Positions 8,043 to 17,147 of a stretch of DNA of 64,000 nucleotides are shown here, in pieces (position 1 is the first letter of the stretch; every line of letters starts with the position of its first letter). Origin of the DNA: Christensenella intestinihominis (GTDB lineage: Bacteria > Bacillota > Clostridia > Christensenellales > Christensenellaceae); the NCBI RefSeq assembly GCF_001678845.1, contig NZ_MAIQ01000001.1, positions 147,146 through 211,145 of the forward strand, given 5' to 3'. A program made the translations under genes and the position numbers. Below the pieces are notes generated by a model. That model did no database searches. It saw nothing but the letters and a program-made list of their open reading frames with translations, and was not told the DNA's origin.

Positions 8043-9410
8043 ATGCCGGATTTGAAAACGATTGATGTTCTTGATATTCTGCAGCGCAGTTTGAATAGCA
8101 TTGATTCCCGCCTGGTCGACCACGGCTCGCGTGTTGCCTATATGGTGTACAGGATGATGCGGGAGAGTGGGGAATATGATGAAGAGTATGAGAAAGAGAT
8201 TGTCTTTATAACGCTTCTCCACGATATCGGCGCATATAAAACAGAAGAAATTGACCGAATGATGGAATTTGAGTCTGCCAATATTTGGGATCATTCCATT
8301 TATGGATACTTATTCCTGAAACACCTGACGCCTTTTGCGAAAACCGCACCGGCGGTGTTGTTTCACCATACAAATTACTGCGATTTAGTCAATATCGATG
8401 CGGATATACAGCATAAAAAGGTAGCACAGTTGATCCATATTGCAGACCGGGCGGATACCTATATTTTTGCAGAACGCAACCGTTTTGATATTGACGTCCT
8501 GCGCCGTGAGGAGGGCTTACGTTTTTCCGGGGAAGCGCTTGGGCTTTTTCACAGGGCACAGGAAAAAGAAAATATGATTAATAAAATCACGGATGGGAGC
8601 TATAAGGGGGAATTCCGGGAACTTCTCCGTCAGAGCGAGTTTTCGCCTGATAAGGTTTACACACTGTTGACAACGGCTATGTTTGCCATTGATTTCAGAA
8701 GCGTGCATACTGTCACGCACACCATCACCACAATGGAAATCAGTGATGAAATTGCGAAACAATTGGGAATCACCGGGGAAGAAGCGGATAAGCTTCATCT
8801 TGGCGCATTGCTCCATGATATGGGAAAAATTGCGATTCCCATTGAAATATTGGAAAATCCGGACAGGCTTTCGCCGGAAGAAATGGCAGTCATGCGCACA
8901 CACGTAGATATTACCGAAAAAATTATCGGAAACAGTATTGATCGTGAGATTAAGGAAAATGCCATACGGCATCACGAGAAAATGGATGGCTCCGGATATC
9001 CGCGGGGGCTTACGGCGCAGGAGCTCACAACGGCACAGAAAATTGTTGGAGTTGCAGATATTATCAGCGCGCTCAGGGGCACGCGAAGCTACAAAAAGGC
9101 GTATCCCAAGGAAAAGATTTTATCTATTTTAAACGACATGTTAAAAAAGCAAAAACTTGATTCGCAAATTGTAGAAACAGTCCGTAAGCGTTTCGATTCA
9201 ATTATGCAGTGTGTCGATCAGAAATGCGCGCCCATCATTCAATTATATCAAACAATTATATCAAAACATCAACCGGGAATATATGGAGCTTTCAGAGCTG
9301 CTGTCGGGGCAAGAAAAACAGTAAAGAGGGCGAAAGGTCCGAAAACTAACTATTCGCAAAACACAAGTTTTGCGAATAGTTATTGCAATAAACAGCCGGA
9401 AGTGCTATAA
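8043..9410 (+). CDS. Tandem HD-domain protein with C-terminal HD-GYP phosphodiesterase domain
   Basis: A 455-residue cytoplasmic protein. The first half has an HD-like domain (LLHDIGAY near residues 58-65, FHHTNY near 114). The second half is a HD-GYP-type domain: LLHDMGK near 256-262, HHEKMDGSGYPRGL near 317-330, GVADIISAL near 346. HD-GYP proteins hydrolyse cyclic di-GMP and related molecules. The last about 50 residues are low in family character and are encoded over a perfect palindrome and the promoter of the next gene. No membrane segment or receiver domain is present. Confidence 0.85.
   Translation: MPDLKTIDVLDILQRSLNSIDSRLVDHGSRVAYMVYRMMRESGEYDEEYEKEIVFITLLHDIGAYKTEEIDRMMEFESANIWDHSIYGYLFLKHLTPFAKTAPAVLFHHTNYCDLVNIDADIQHKKVAQLIHIADRADTYIFAERNRFDIDVLRREEGLRFSGEALGLFHRAQEKENMINKITDGSYKGEFRELLRQSEFSPDKVYTLLTTAMFAIDFRSVHTVTHTITTMEISDEIAKQLGITGEEADKLHLGALLHDMGKIAIPIEILENPDRLSPEEMAVMRTHVDITEKIIGNSIDREIKENAIRHHEKMDGSGYPRGLTAQELTTAQKIVGVADIISALRGTRSYKKAYPKEKILSILNDMLKKQKLDSQIVETVRKRFDSIMQCVDQKCAPIIQLYQTIISKHQPGIYGAFRAAVGARKTVKRAKGPKTNYSQNTSFANSYCNKQPEVL
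9347..9382. repeat. Perfect 16-bp inverted repeat, putative operator
   Basis: Arms at 9347-9362 and 9367-9382 (TAACTATTCGCAAAAC and its complement) flank a 4-nt ACAA loop. The repeat ends at the base before a strong -35 box, so a bound protein could control the promoter of the recombinase gene. No T-run follows, which argues against a simple terminator. It is inside the 3' end of the HD-protein frame. Confidence 0.7.
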
Positions 9411-9411
9411 T
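9383..9411 (+). promoter_or_regulatory. SigA-type promoter for the Xer-like recombinase gene
   Basis: TTGCAA at 9383-9388, a 17-bp spacer, and TATAAT at 9406-9411 with an upstream TG (extended -10). It begins right after the 16-bp palindrome and overlaps the end of the HD-protein gene. It lies 55 bp from the recombinase start. Confidence 0.75.
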
Positions 9412-9465
9412 AAAGGAAACCCGCGCCGTACTGCGGAATTTAGTGCTAAAGGAAGTTTTATTGCT

Positions 9466-10521
9466 ATGGATAATTCCCCGAATTATCATCAGAACCTGAA
9501 TCAAAAAATGACACTCAGGCTGCGCGAGATCATGAAGGACCTGCCATCCTTCACCTCCAGTTTTTTTATTGCCATGGAAAATACCTCTACGATTTTAACG
9601 CGCGTAAATTATGCGGCGGACTTGCGGATTTTTTTCCAGTTTTTGGTACGGGAAATCCCCTCTTTCATTGGTCGGTCAGTTTCCGAAATCACGAAGGAAG
9701 ACCTCGGAAAAATTACGGTGGACGACCTTTACATGTTTCTGGATTACCTCAATTTATATACGGCGCCGGATAACGACGAGAAATTTATTGAAAACCATGA
9801 ACGCGGAAAGGCACGCAAGGTTGCCTGCCTGCGTTCTTTTTTCAAACATTATTATCGAAAAGGCGCGTTGGATAAGAATATATGCGAATTGCTCGACACG
9901 CCTAAGCTCCATGAAAAGGCAATTGTACGCCTTGAACCTGACGAGGTGGCCAACCTGCTGGATATCGTGGAGAGCGGCGAACAGCTTACGGAAAAGCAAA
10001 AACAATACCATAAAAAGAATGTAAAACGCGATGTGGCAATCCTGACGCTTTTTTTAACAACCGGAATCCGCGTTTCCGAATTGGTATCTATTAATGTTGA
10101 CGATATTGATTTTAAAAACGGATGCTTCAAAGTAACGCGCAAAGGCGGAAATCAGGTTATGCTTTATTTTGACGACGAGACGGCGCAGGCGCTTTCGGAA
10201 TATCTCGACGAACGTAAAGACCGCGGTAATTACGAGCTCGCCTCTCCCCTTTTTCTCTCAATGCAGGGCAAACGGATGTCCGTACGCAGCGTAGAACTTA
10301 TGGTAAAGAAGTACGCGCGTATTGCGAGTCCGTTAAAGAAAATTTCCCCGCATAAGCTGCGCAGTACCTATGGTACGATGCTTTATGGTGAAACGGGCGA
10401 TATCTACCTGGTTGCGGATGTGCTCGGCCATAAAGACGTAAACACAACGCGGAAACATTATGCGGCCATGTCTGAAGATAACCGGAAACGTGCCTCGCGC
10501 GCGGTTAAACTGCGAAAATAG
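9466..10521 (+). CDS. Tyrosine recombinase, XerC/XerD-like
   Basis: A 351-residue phage-integrase family protein with a SAM-like N-terminal DNA-binding domain (about 20-150) and a catalytic C-terminal domain. Catalytic residues are complete: Arg in TTGIRVSELV, Lys in RKGGNQ, HKLRSTYGT (His-x-x-Arg), LGHKDVNTTRKHY (His and nucleophile Tyr). I start at ATG 9466 after AAAGGAAG rather than at the longer open frame. It stands among housekeeping genes with no element boundaries nearby, so a chromosomal role such as dimer resolution is likelier than an integrase. It converges with the next gene, 5 bp apart. Confidence 0.85.
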   Translation: MDNSPNYHQNLNQKMTLRLREIMKDLPSFTSSFFIAMENTSTILTRVNYAADLRIFFQFLVREIPSFIGRSVSEITKEDLGKITVDDLYMFLDYLNLYTAPDNDEKFIENHERGKARKVACLRSFFKHYYRKGALDKNICELLDTPKLHEKAIVRLEPDEVANLLDIVESGEQLTEKQKQYHKKNVKRDVAILTLFLTTGIRVSELVSINVDDIDFKNGCFKVTRKGGNQVMLYFDDETAQALSEYLDERKDRGNYELASPLFLSMQGKRMSVRSVELMVKKYARIASPLKKISPHKLRSTYGTMLYGETGDIYLVADVLGHKDVNTTRKHYAAMSEDNRKRASRAVKLRK

Positions 10522-10526
10522 GCAAT

Positions 10527-11804
10527 TTACCTCTGCAATTTTAGGTCCATTGAGTCGAGCGCATACAGAATGCCTAATTTTGCATGCTCATAGGTAAGGG
10601 CCCCCTGTAAATATGCGGCATAAGGCTCGCGTATGGGGCCGTCTGCGGTCAGTTCCACGGAAGCCCCCTGTACAAACGTTCCCGCCGCCATAATGACTTT
10701 ATCGTCATACCCGGGCATATCCCATGCATACGGCACAACATGCCCGTCGATGGCGGAAGCGCGCTGTATTCCCCGTACAAAGCCGGTCATAGGTTCCTCA
10801 CTGCCGAATATAATCGATTGCGTAATATCTCCCCTCACGGCGTTATACGCAGGCTGTGACCGGTAGCCCAGCCGTTCAAATACGCGCGCGGCAAGCGCTA
10901 CGCCTTGTAGCGCCTGGCAGACAGTGTGCGGAGCCATAAAAAATCCTTGGTAATACTGCTGGTATCCGAATGCATAGGAACCGATTTCCGTACCAATTCC
11001 GGGCGCGGAAAAACTTCCCGCTATTTTTTCAATTAACCCGCTTTTTCCTGCAATATAGCCTCCGGTCGGCGCAATTCCGCCGCCGGGATTCTTGATAAGG
11101 GACCCTGCAATTACGTCGGCGCCGACAGCGGTCGGCTCCTCGGTGCATACAAATTCCCCATAGCAATTATCAACCATAATAATTTTATCCGGAAATTCGG
11201 CGCGGATTACTGAAATCGCCTTGCCCAGGGCCTCCACCGTAAATGCGGGACGAATTTCATAGCCGGTAGAACGCTGCAGGTAAACGACCTTTACGGACAG
11301 ATTCTTCTTGATCCCTGTAACGGCGGCTTCAATATTGATTCCTCCATCGCTCTCAAGAGGCGTACAGTCAAAACGGATACCATATTCCTCCAGCGAACCG
11401 CTTGCGCCATAAAGCGTGGAAAGCAATGTGTCATAGGGTTTCCCGGTAAGCGAATACAAAGTATCGCCAGGCCGCAGGAGGCCGAATAAAGCCGTAGAGA
11501 TGGCGTGGGTGCCGCTCATCAGCATCGGGGAAACAATGGCATCCTCCGCGCCGAAAGCGTCCGCAAATACGCGGCACAGCTTTTCACGCCCCTCGTCGCC
11601 ATAGCCATATCCTGTTGAAGCATAGAAATGCCGCGCAGACACGCCGTTTTTCTGGAACGCCTCAATAACACGGAATTGATTGACCTGGGCGGTCTCCTGA
11701 AACGATTTGAAAACCGGCTCCACTTCTTTTTCACATTCAAATACAAATTCCACTAGCTGCGGATCGATATGAAAATGCTTGCTGATGTATGAAATAATAT
11801 CCAT
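10527..11804 (-). CDS. Methionine gamma-lyase family PLP enzyme (aluminum resistance protein family)
   Basis: A 425-residue PLP-dependent Cys/Met-metabolism-like protein. Its features include YASTGYGYGDEGREKL near residue 62, SGTHAI near 97, VDNCYGEF near 211 and SLIKNPGGG near 236, where the lysine would bind PLP. The family is often annotated as aluminum resistance or methionine gamma-lyase family, with the true substrate unsettled. It is the last gene of the miaB-mutS-mutL-miaA operon, 15 bp after miaA, a neighbourhood common in Firmicutes. Confidence 0.88.
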   Translation of the reverse strand: MDIISYISKHFHIDPQLVEFVFECEKEVEPVFKSFQETAQVNQFRVIEAFQKNGVSARHFYASTGYGYGDEGREKLCRVFADAFGAEDAIVSPMLMSGTHAISTALFGLLRPGDTLYSLTGKPYDTLLSTLYGASGSLEEYGIRFDCTPLESDGGINIEAAVTGIKKNLSVKVVYLQRSTGYEIRPAFTVEALGKAISVIRAEFPDKIIMVDNCYGEFVCTEEPTAVGADVIAGSLIKNPGGGIAPTGGYIAGKSGLIEKIAGSFSAPGIGTEIGSYAFGYQQYYQGFFMAPHTVCQALQGVALAARVFERLGYRSQPAYNAVRGDITQSIIFGSEEPMTGFVRGIQRASAIDGHVVPYAWDMPGYDDKVIMAAGTFVQGASVELTADGPIREPYAAYLQGALTYEHAKLGILYALDSMDLKLQR

Positions 11805-11819
11805 TACTGTAATTTGTTT

Positions 11820-12719
11820 CTACTCCTGATTTAAAATTTCTTTTGCGATTGCCGCCATATCCGGATAATCCGCAGTATTATACCAGCGAATCCGTTCGTC
11901 CCTCCGAAACCAGGTAAGCTGGCGCTTGGCATAACGCCGCGTATTCTTTTTGAGAAGCGCAACCGATTCCTCCAGGTCCGCCCGGCCATTGAGATATGAG
12001 ATCAATTCTTTATAGCCAATGGCCTGCATAGACGTTGACGTGCTGCCGTATTTTGTGAAAAGCTTACGCGCCTCTTCCAAAAGTCCGCGTTCCATCATCA
12101 AATCGACCCGCTTGTTGATGCGTTCATAAAGCGTTTCACGCTCCATGGTAAGCCCGGCCATCACAAACGAATAATCGTCATTGGGAACGCGAAAGCGATA
12201 TTCTTCGTTTCCATCTCCGTGATGCAAAATTTCAAGACGCCGGATAATGCGCTTTTTATCGTTGGGATGAATACGCGCCGCCGCCTGCGGGTCTTTTTCG
12301 GAAAGCTCCTGATATAAATCCCCTGCTTCCCGTTTTTCGAGCGACGCGCGAAATTCGAGATCGTATGCGGTTTCCGTAAAATCGAGGCGATAGGTAAGCG
12401 CATTGATATAAAGCCCTGTTCCACCGGCAATAACAGGCGTTTTGCCTCTGCTTAAGATATCCTCGATCCACCCGAAGGCTTCCTGCTGGAACATAGCCAC
12501 GGAATAAGGACAGTCAGGAGGCACGATATCGATCATATGGTGCGCGATCCCCTGCCGCTCCCCTTCGTCCGGCTTGGCCGTACCGATATTCATTTCGCGG
12601 TAAATCTGCATGGAATCGGCTGAAATCACTTCTCCTGCCGTCAACCTGGCGAGTTCCACCGCCGTTGCCGTTTTCCCCGACGCAGTCGGCCCCACAACCA
12701 CGTATACTTTGCTTTTCAT
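11820..12719 (-). CDS. miaA: tRNA dimethylallyltransferase
   Basis: A 299-residue enzyme that adds a dimethylallyl group to A37 of tRNAs reading UNN codons. The P-loop GPTASGKT is at about residues 9-16, SADSMQIYREMNIGTAKP near 35-52, and AGGTGLYINAL near 99. Its start overlaps the mutL stop by 4 bp (ATGA). MiaB, encoded in the same operon, acts next on the same base. Confidence 0.96.
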   Translation of the reverse strand: MKSKVYVVVGPTASGKTATAVELARLTAGEVISADSMQIYREMNIGTAKPDEGERQGIAHHMIDIVPPDCPYSVAMFQQEAFGWIEDILSRGKTPVIAGGTGLYINALTYRLDFTETAYDLEFRASLEKREAGDLYQELSEKDPQAAARIHPNDKKRIIRRLEILHHGDGNEEYRFRVPNDDYSFVMAGLTMERETLYERINKRVDLMMERGLLEEARKLFTKYGSTSTSMQAIGYKELISYLNGRADLEESVALLKKNTRRYAKRQLTWFRRDERIRWYNTADYPDMAAIAKEILNQE

Positions 12720-14572
12720 ACGATACGCTTGAATCCTTTTTGCAAATCGCTTTTTTTGAGCGCAACGGCAATGGGCCGTCCATGCGGGCAGTTCGGAATT
12801 GCCTCAAGCCCGGTAATTTCCCGCATCAGCTCTTCAATTTGTTCATCTGAAAGCTGGTATCCGGCCTTGATGCTGTAGCGGCAGGAAGCCCGGATCACCG
12901 CGTCACGCTGCAGAAGGATGTCGTCCTTTGTGTTGCGCAGTTCAAATAACACTTCCTCAACCAACTTTTCCGCGGTGCTTTTTTCCACCTGTGCGGGCAA
13001 GGCGCTGAATTTGAGCGTCAGCGGTCCAAATTCTTCCAAATCAAAACCAAGGCTTTGCAGCAGTTCCGCATTTTTGACAAGCAGGGAAAAATCCTCCGCG
13101 GGTAATGTCGCAATATAAGGAACAAGAAGCCCCTGGGCCGCAGCCCCGCCCTCCGCGGCCGCCTTTTTCATTCGCTCGAAATTGATGCGTTCATGTGCGG
13201 CGTGCTGGTCGATCAGATAGAGGCAATCCGCGCATTCAACAATCACATAAGTATTCCAGACTTGCCCGATAATGCGATAGTCAAGCAGGCGGCGCACATC
13301 CTCAAGCATTTCCTGCTCTTCTTCCGGCTCATTATATTTGGCCACCGAATCGATCAAAGCCCCAAAGTCCTGCGTCGGCTGGAATACGTTCGGCTTTTCC
13401 CGGGGCGGCATGACATAATTTGGCGTTTGCGCCGCCCGGGGTTTCGGTTGATATATTTTTTCCGCGGAACGCAGCGCCGGGAATTCATCCGGACCTTCTG
13501 GTTCTGCGGCGGGTTCCGGCCTGACCGGATTCTTCTCCTCCGCTGTTCCCGTTTCCGCAAAAGAAAGAACCGGAGGCGTGCTGTTTTCCTCGAGCGCTTT
13601 GCTTACGGCCGTTTCAACCGCATCCAGCACATCCGTTTCGTTATAAAGCATAACCTGGAGCTTGCTTGGATGAACGTTGACGTCCGCACGGTTCAGGGGA
13701 ATATCGATATGCAGTATGGAAAACGGATAATGCCCGCGGAGCAGCCGTTCCCCATAACCACGCAATACGGCTGCCTGCAAATTTTTCGATTGCACATAGC
13801 GTCCGTTCAAAAAAAAGCTCATATAGTTGGTGCTTTTGTAAAGAAACGTCGGCTGTGAAACGAGGCCGTGAATACGAACCTCGCCGGAGGCCTGATCCGC
13901 TTTCGCCAATTTATGGGCGATATCTTTCCCATAAACCGCGACAATTGCATCCCTCAGGCTTCCGTTGCCGGGGCTGTGGTATACAATTTTTCCGTTGCTG
14001 ATATACTTAATTGAAATATGCGGATTCGCAAAAATCAATTTTGAAACGACGGAAGTTACGTTTACCGTTTCCCGTGACGTATTTTTCAAAAATTTCATAC
14101 GTGCGGGAATATTGTAGAACAAATTTTCCACCTTAACGGTCGTTCCTTCGGCCAATCCTGCGGAAGAAATTTCCGGGCCGTGTTCCCCGCTGACGGTAAG
14201 GACCGCCCCTTCCGGGCTGTCTGCAGTACGGGTCTGGATTGTAAGCCGTGAAACGGCGGCAATACTGGAAAGCGCCTCGCCGCGGAACCCAAGCGTCCCG
14301 ATTTTATCAAGGTCGTCAAGTGTGCTGATTTTGCTTGTCGCATGCTTTTGAATGGCGAGCGGAACATCCTCGGCAACGATCCCGGCGCCATTATCCGTCA
14401 CGCGGACCAGCTCCTTACCCCCTTGGGAAATTTCTACCGTGATCGCCGTAGCACCCGCATCCATGGAATTTTCCATCAGTTCCTTAACAACCGCCGCGGG
14501 ATTCACAACGACTTCCCCTGCCGCGATTCGTTTATAGACGGTCTCATCCAAAACTGTGATTCTATGATTCAT
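12716..14572 (-). CDS. mutL: DNA mismatch repair protein MutL
   Basis: About 618 residues. The N-terminal GHKL ATPase has ENSMDAGA, DNGAGI and GFRGEAL motifs. A proline/acid-rich linker (about 330-420) leads to the C-terminal dimerisation domain with the endonuclease metal motif DQHAAHERINFE and CPHGRP near the end, so it is the nicking type found in bacteria without MutH. I use ATG 14572 (MNHRITVLDE) behind GGAG; the frame upstream of it lies inside mutS. It overlaps the mutS end by 11 bp. Confidence 0.96.
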   Translation of the reverse strand: MNHRITVLDETVYKRIAAGEVVVNPAAVVKELMENSMDAGATAITVEISQGGKELVRVTDNGAGIVAEDVPLAIQKHATSKISTLDDLDKIGTLGFRGEALSSIAAVSRLTIQTRTADSPEGAVLTVSGEHGPEISSAGLAEGTTVKVENLFYNIPARMKFLKNTSRETVNVTSVVSKLIFANPHISIKYISNGKIVYHSPGNGSLRDAIVAVYGKDIAHKLAKADQASGEVRIHGLVSQPTFLYKSTNYMSFFLNGRYVQSKNLQAAVLRGYGERLLRGHYPFSILHIDIPLNRADVNVHPSKLQVMLYNETDVLDAVETAVSKALEENSTPPVLSFAETGTAEEKNPVRPEPAAEPEGPDEFPALRSAEKIYQPKPRAAQTPNYVMPPREKPNVFQPTQDFGALIDSVAKYNEPEEEQEMLEDVRRLLDYRIIGQVWNTYVIVECADCLYLIDQHAAHERINFERMKKAAAEGGAAAQGLLVPYIATLPAEDFSLLVKNAELLQSLGFDLEEFGPLTLKFSALPAQVEKSTAEKLVEEVLFELRNTKDDILLQRDAVIRASCRYSIKAGYQLSDEQIEELMREITGLEAIPNCPHGRPIAVALKKSDLQKGFKRIV

Positions 14573-17147
14573 CCATGAGCTCCTTTTTGAGCGAATACAC
14601 AAGGTTCAGCGCTTCAATCGGCGTTAAGGTGTCGATGTTCAGGCTGCCGATTTTTTTCACACACTCGGGAAGCGCCGCCTTTGGCTGCGGAGGCTTTTCA
14701 CTTTCCGCCGGAAGCCCGCCGAGCGAAATTTCATATTCCTGGAATTTGTCCAGGAACACGCGCGCGCGGGAAATAACCTGTTCCGGAAGCCCGGCCAGCT
14801 TTGCGACGTCAATACCAAAGCTCCTGTCCGTTCCGCCCTTAACAATTTTATGCAGGAAAATAATATCGTGCCCCACTTCTTTTACCGCAACCGAATAATT
14901 ACGAATTCCATCGAACATATTTTCAAGCTCGACAAGCTCGTGGTAATGTGTCGCGAATAATGTTTTGGCCCGCAAATTTGTAATGATATACTCCACACTC
15001 GCCCATGCGATGGAAAGACCGTCGGTGGTGCTGGTTCCGCGGCCGATTTCATCGAGGATTAAAAGGCTCCTTCGGGTTGCGTTGTTGAGGATATTGGCCA
15101 GCTCGTTCATTTCGACCATGAAAGTGCTCTGCCCCGACGCAAGGTCGTCCGATGCGCCCACACGGGTGAAAATGCGGTCAACAAGGCAAATATGCGCGCT
15201 TGTCGCCGGGACGAAGCATCCGATATGCGCCATCAGCACAATCAGGCCAACCTGCCGCATATAGGTGCTTTTGCCTGCCATGTTCGGGCCGGTAATCAGC
15301 AGCATATTTTGCTTTTCGTTGTCAAGCAGGGCGTCGTTGGGAACAAACTCCTGCTTGCGGATACTTTCCACAACGGGATGCCTGCCGTTTTTAATATCCA
15401 AAACGCCGTCATCCGCCATTTCCGGCCGTACATACGCATTTTCATAGGCAACGCAGGCAAAGGACTGCAGTGCATCCAAAAGCGCGATACGGGCTGCACA
15501 CGCTTGGATACGCGCTACATTATCGCCTAAGGCCGCACGGATTTTCAAAAAGGCTTCATATTCAAGGGTCTTCCTTTTTTCTTCCGCACCGAGGATCGTA
15601 TCCTCCATTTCCTTGAGCTCCTCGGTAATATACCGTTCACAGTTTGCAAGGGTTTGTTTGCGCAAATAGCGGTAAGGAACCTGGGAAAGATTCGATTTTG
15701 TTACCTCAATGTAATAACCGAATATTTTGTTATAACCAATTTTCAGGTTCCTGATCCCCGTCTCTTCCTTTTCACGCGCTTCAAGCTCGGCAAGCCACGA
15801 TTTACCGTTTTTGGAAGCGGAAATCAGGCGGTCAATCTCCTCGTCATAGCCGGGCTTGATAATATTGCCATCCATAATGCCGATCGGCGCGTCTTCATTG
15901 ATCGCGCTGTCCAGCAAGGTGAAAAGGTCCTGCAAATCGTCAAGCCCCTGGTAGATATTCCCGAGGAGCGGACTTGCAGCTTCTTTCAATAAATTTCTTA
16001 CCGCAGGAAGCGCTTCGATGGAACGTTTCAGCGACAGGCAGTCTTTCGCATCGATTGTTCTATAAGAAATCCGGGAGATAATGCGCTCGAGGTCGTAAAT
16101 ATTTCCGAGGGAATCCGTGAGGGATTCACGCAGGTAAAGATTTTCCTTGATCTCCCCCACCGCGTCAAGGCGCTCGTTGATCGCCTCTATGCTTTTCAGA
16201 GGCTGGAGGATCATTTTTTTCAGCAGCCGCGCGCCCATGGCCGTCCGGGTTTTATCCAGCAGCCACAGCAAGGAACCGCGTTTGCCTCCCTCCATTAACG
16301 TTTGCGTCAATTCCAGGTTGCGCCGCGTGTTGGGATCAAGCGTCATATAAGATTTATCGTTCAGCGTACGAAGCGCCGTAATGTGCAGCAAAGCATTCTT
16401 TTGTGTGTCGACCAGATATTGCATGAGGGCTCCGGCCGCGCTGATTCCGCTGTCCATTTCCGTGCAGCCGAATCCCTTGAGGGAATTGACCTTGAAATGC
16501 CCGCATAAGGCTTTTTCCGCGGTATTCTTCTCAAATGCCCAATCGAAGTACGGATTCACGAACGTATTCTTAAAACGCGTTTTTTCCGTCATCACCAGAA
16601 GGTCTTTGGCATGGGAATCCGCCACCAAAATTTCCATGGGATTGAGGCGCGTCATTTCGTTTAAAAGCCCGGTTTCATCCTCAAGCTCTTCGACAAAAAA
16701 TTCACCGGTAGAAACGTCGCAATAGGAAACGCCGTATCTTTCCCCGCCAAAATGGATGCACAGGATATAATTGTTTTCCGATTCATTCAGAATCGAATTT
16801 TCAACCACGGTTCCCGGGGTCACCACCCGCGTTATCCCTCGTTTCACAATTCCCTGCGCCGCACGCGGGTCTTCAAGCTGGTCACAGATCGCCACCTTAT
16901 ATCCATTTTCAATCAATCGGCTGATATAGCTGTCAACCGCATGGTGCGGAACGCCACACATAGGCGCGCGTTCCTTAAGCCCGCAATTTCGCCCGGTAAG
17001 CGCAATTTCAAGGACACGCGCCGCCGTTTCGGCATCCTCAAAAAACATTTCATAAAAATCGCCCAAACGAAACATCAGGATGCAATCCGGATATTCCTGT
17101 TTGAGATCGAGATATTGCTTCATCATAGGGGTCAATTCTGCCATCAT
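14562..17147 (-). CDS. mutS: DNA mismatch repair protein MutS
   Basis: An 861-residue MutS. The mismatch-binding domain opens with TPMMKQY and FRLGDFYEMFF, which carries the Phe-x-Glu mismatch motif (FYE). The ATPase shows the Walker A segment GPNMAGKST near residue 614, DEIGRGTST near 690 and ATHYHEL near 722. A C-terminal helix-turn-helix follows. The start overlaps the miaB stop (ATGA), and a second in-frame ATG follows immediately, so the exact start is uncertain by one codon. Confidence 0.97.
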   Translation of the reverse strand: MMAELTPMMKQYLDLKQEYPDCILMFRLGDFYEMFFEDAETAARVLEIALTGRNCGLKERAPMCGVPHHAVDSYISRLIENGYKVAICDQLEDPRAAQGIVKRGITRVVTPGTVVENSILNESENNYILCIHFGGERYGVSYCDVSTGEFFVEELEDETGLLNEMTRLNPMEILVADSHAKDLLVMTEKTRFKNTFVNPYFDWAFEKNTAEKALCGHFKVNSLKGFGCTEMDSGISAAGALMQYLVDTQKNALLHITALRTLNDKSYMTLDPNTRRNLELTQTLMEGGKRGSLLWLLDKTRTAMGARLLKKMILQPLKSIEAINERLDAVGEIKENLYLRESLTDSLGNIYDLERIISRISYRTIDAKDCLSLKRSIEALPAVRNLLKEAASPLLGNIYQGLDDLQDLFTLLDSAINEDAPIGIMDGNIIKPGYDEEIDRLISASKNGKSWLAELEAREKEETGIRNLKIGYNKIFGYYIEVTKSNLSQVPYRYLRKQTLANCERYITEELKEMEDTILGAEEKRKTLEYEAFLKIRAALGDNVARIQACAARIALLDALQSFACVAYENAYVRPEMADDGVLDIKNGRHPVVESIRKQEFVPNDALLDNEKQNMLLITGPNMAGKSTYMRQVGLIVLMAHIGCFVPATSAHICLVDRIFTRVGASDDLASGQSTFMVEMNELANILNNATRRSLLILDEIGRGTSTTDGLSIAWASVEYIITNLRAKTLFATHYHELVELENMFDGIRNYSVAVKEVGHDIIFLHKIVKGGTDRSFGIDVAKLAGLPEQVISRARVFLDKFQEYEISLGGLPAESEKPPQPKAALPECVKKIGSLNIDTLTPIEALNLVYSLKKELMDES

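Noticed and set aside
10505-10530. Possible bidirectional terminator between the recombinase and methionine gamma-lyase-like genes
   Set aside because: Only 5 bp separate the stop codons, and no inverted repeat with T-runs could be read there.
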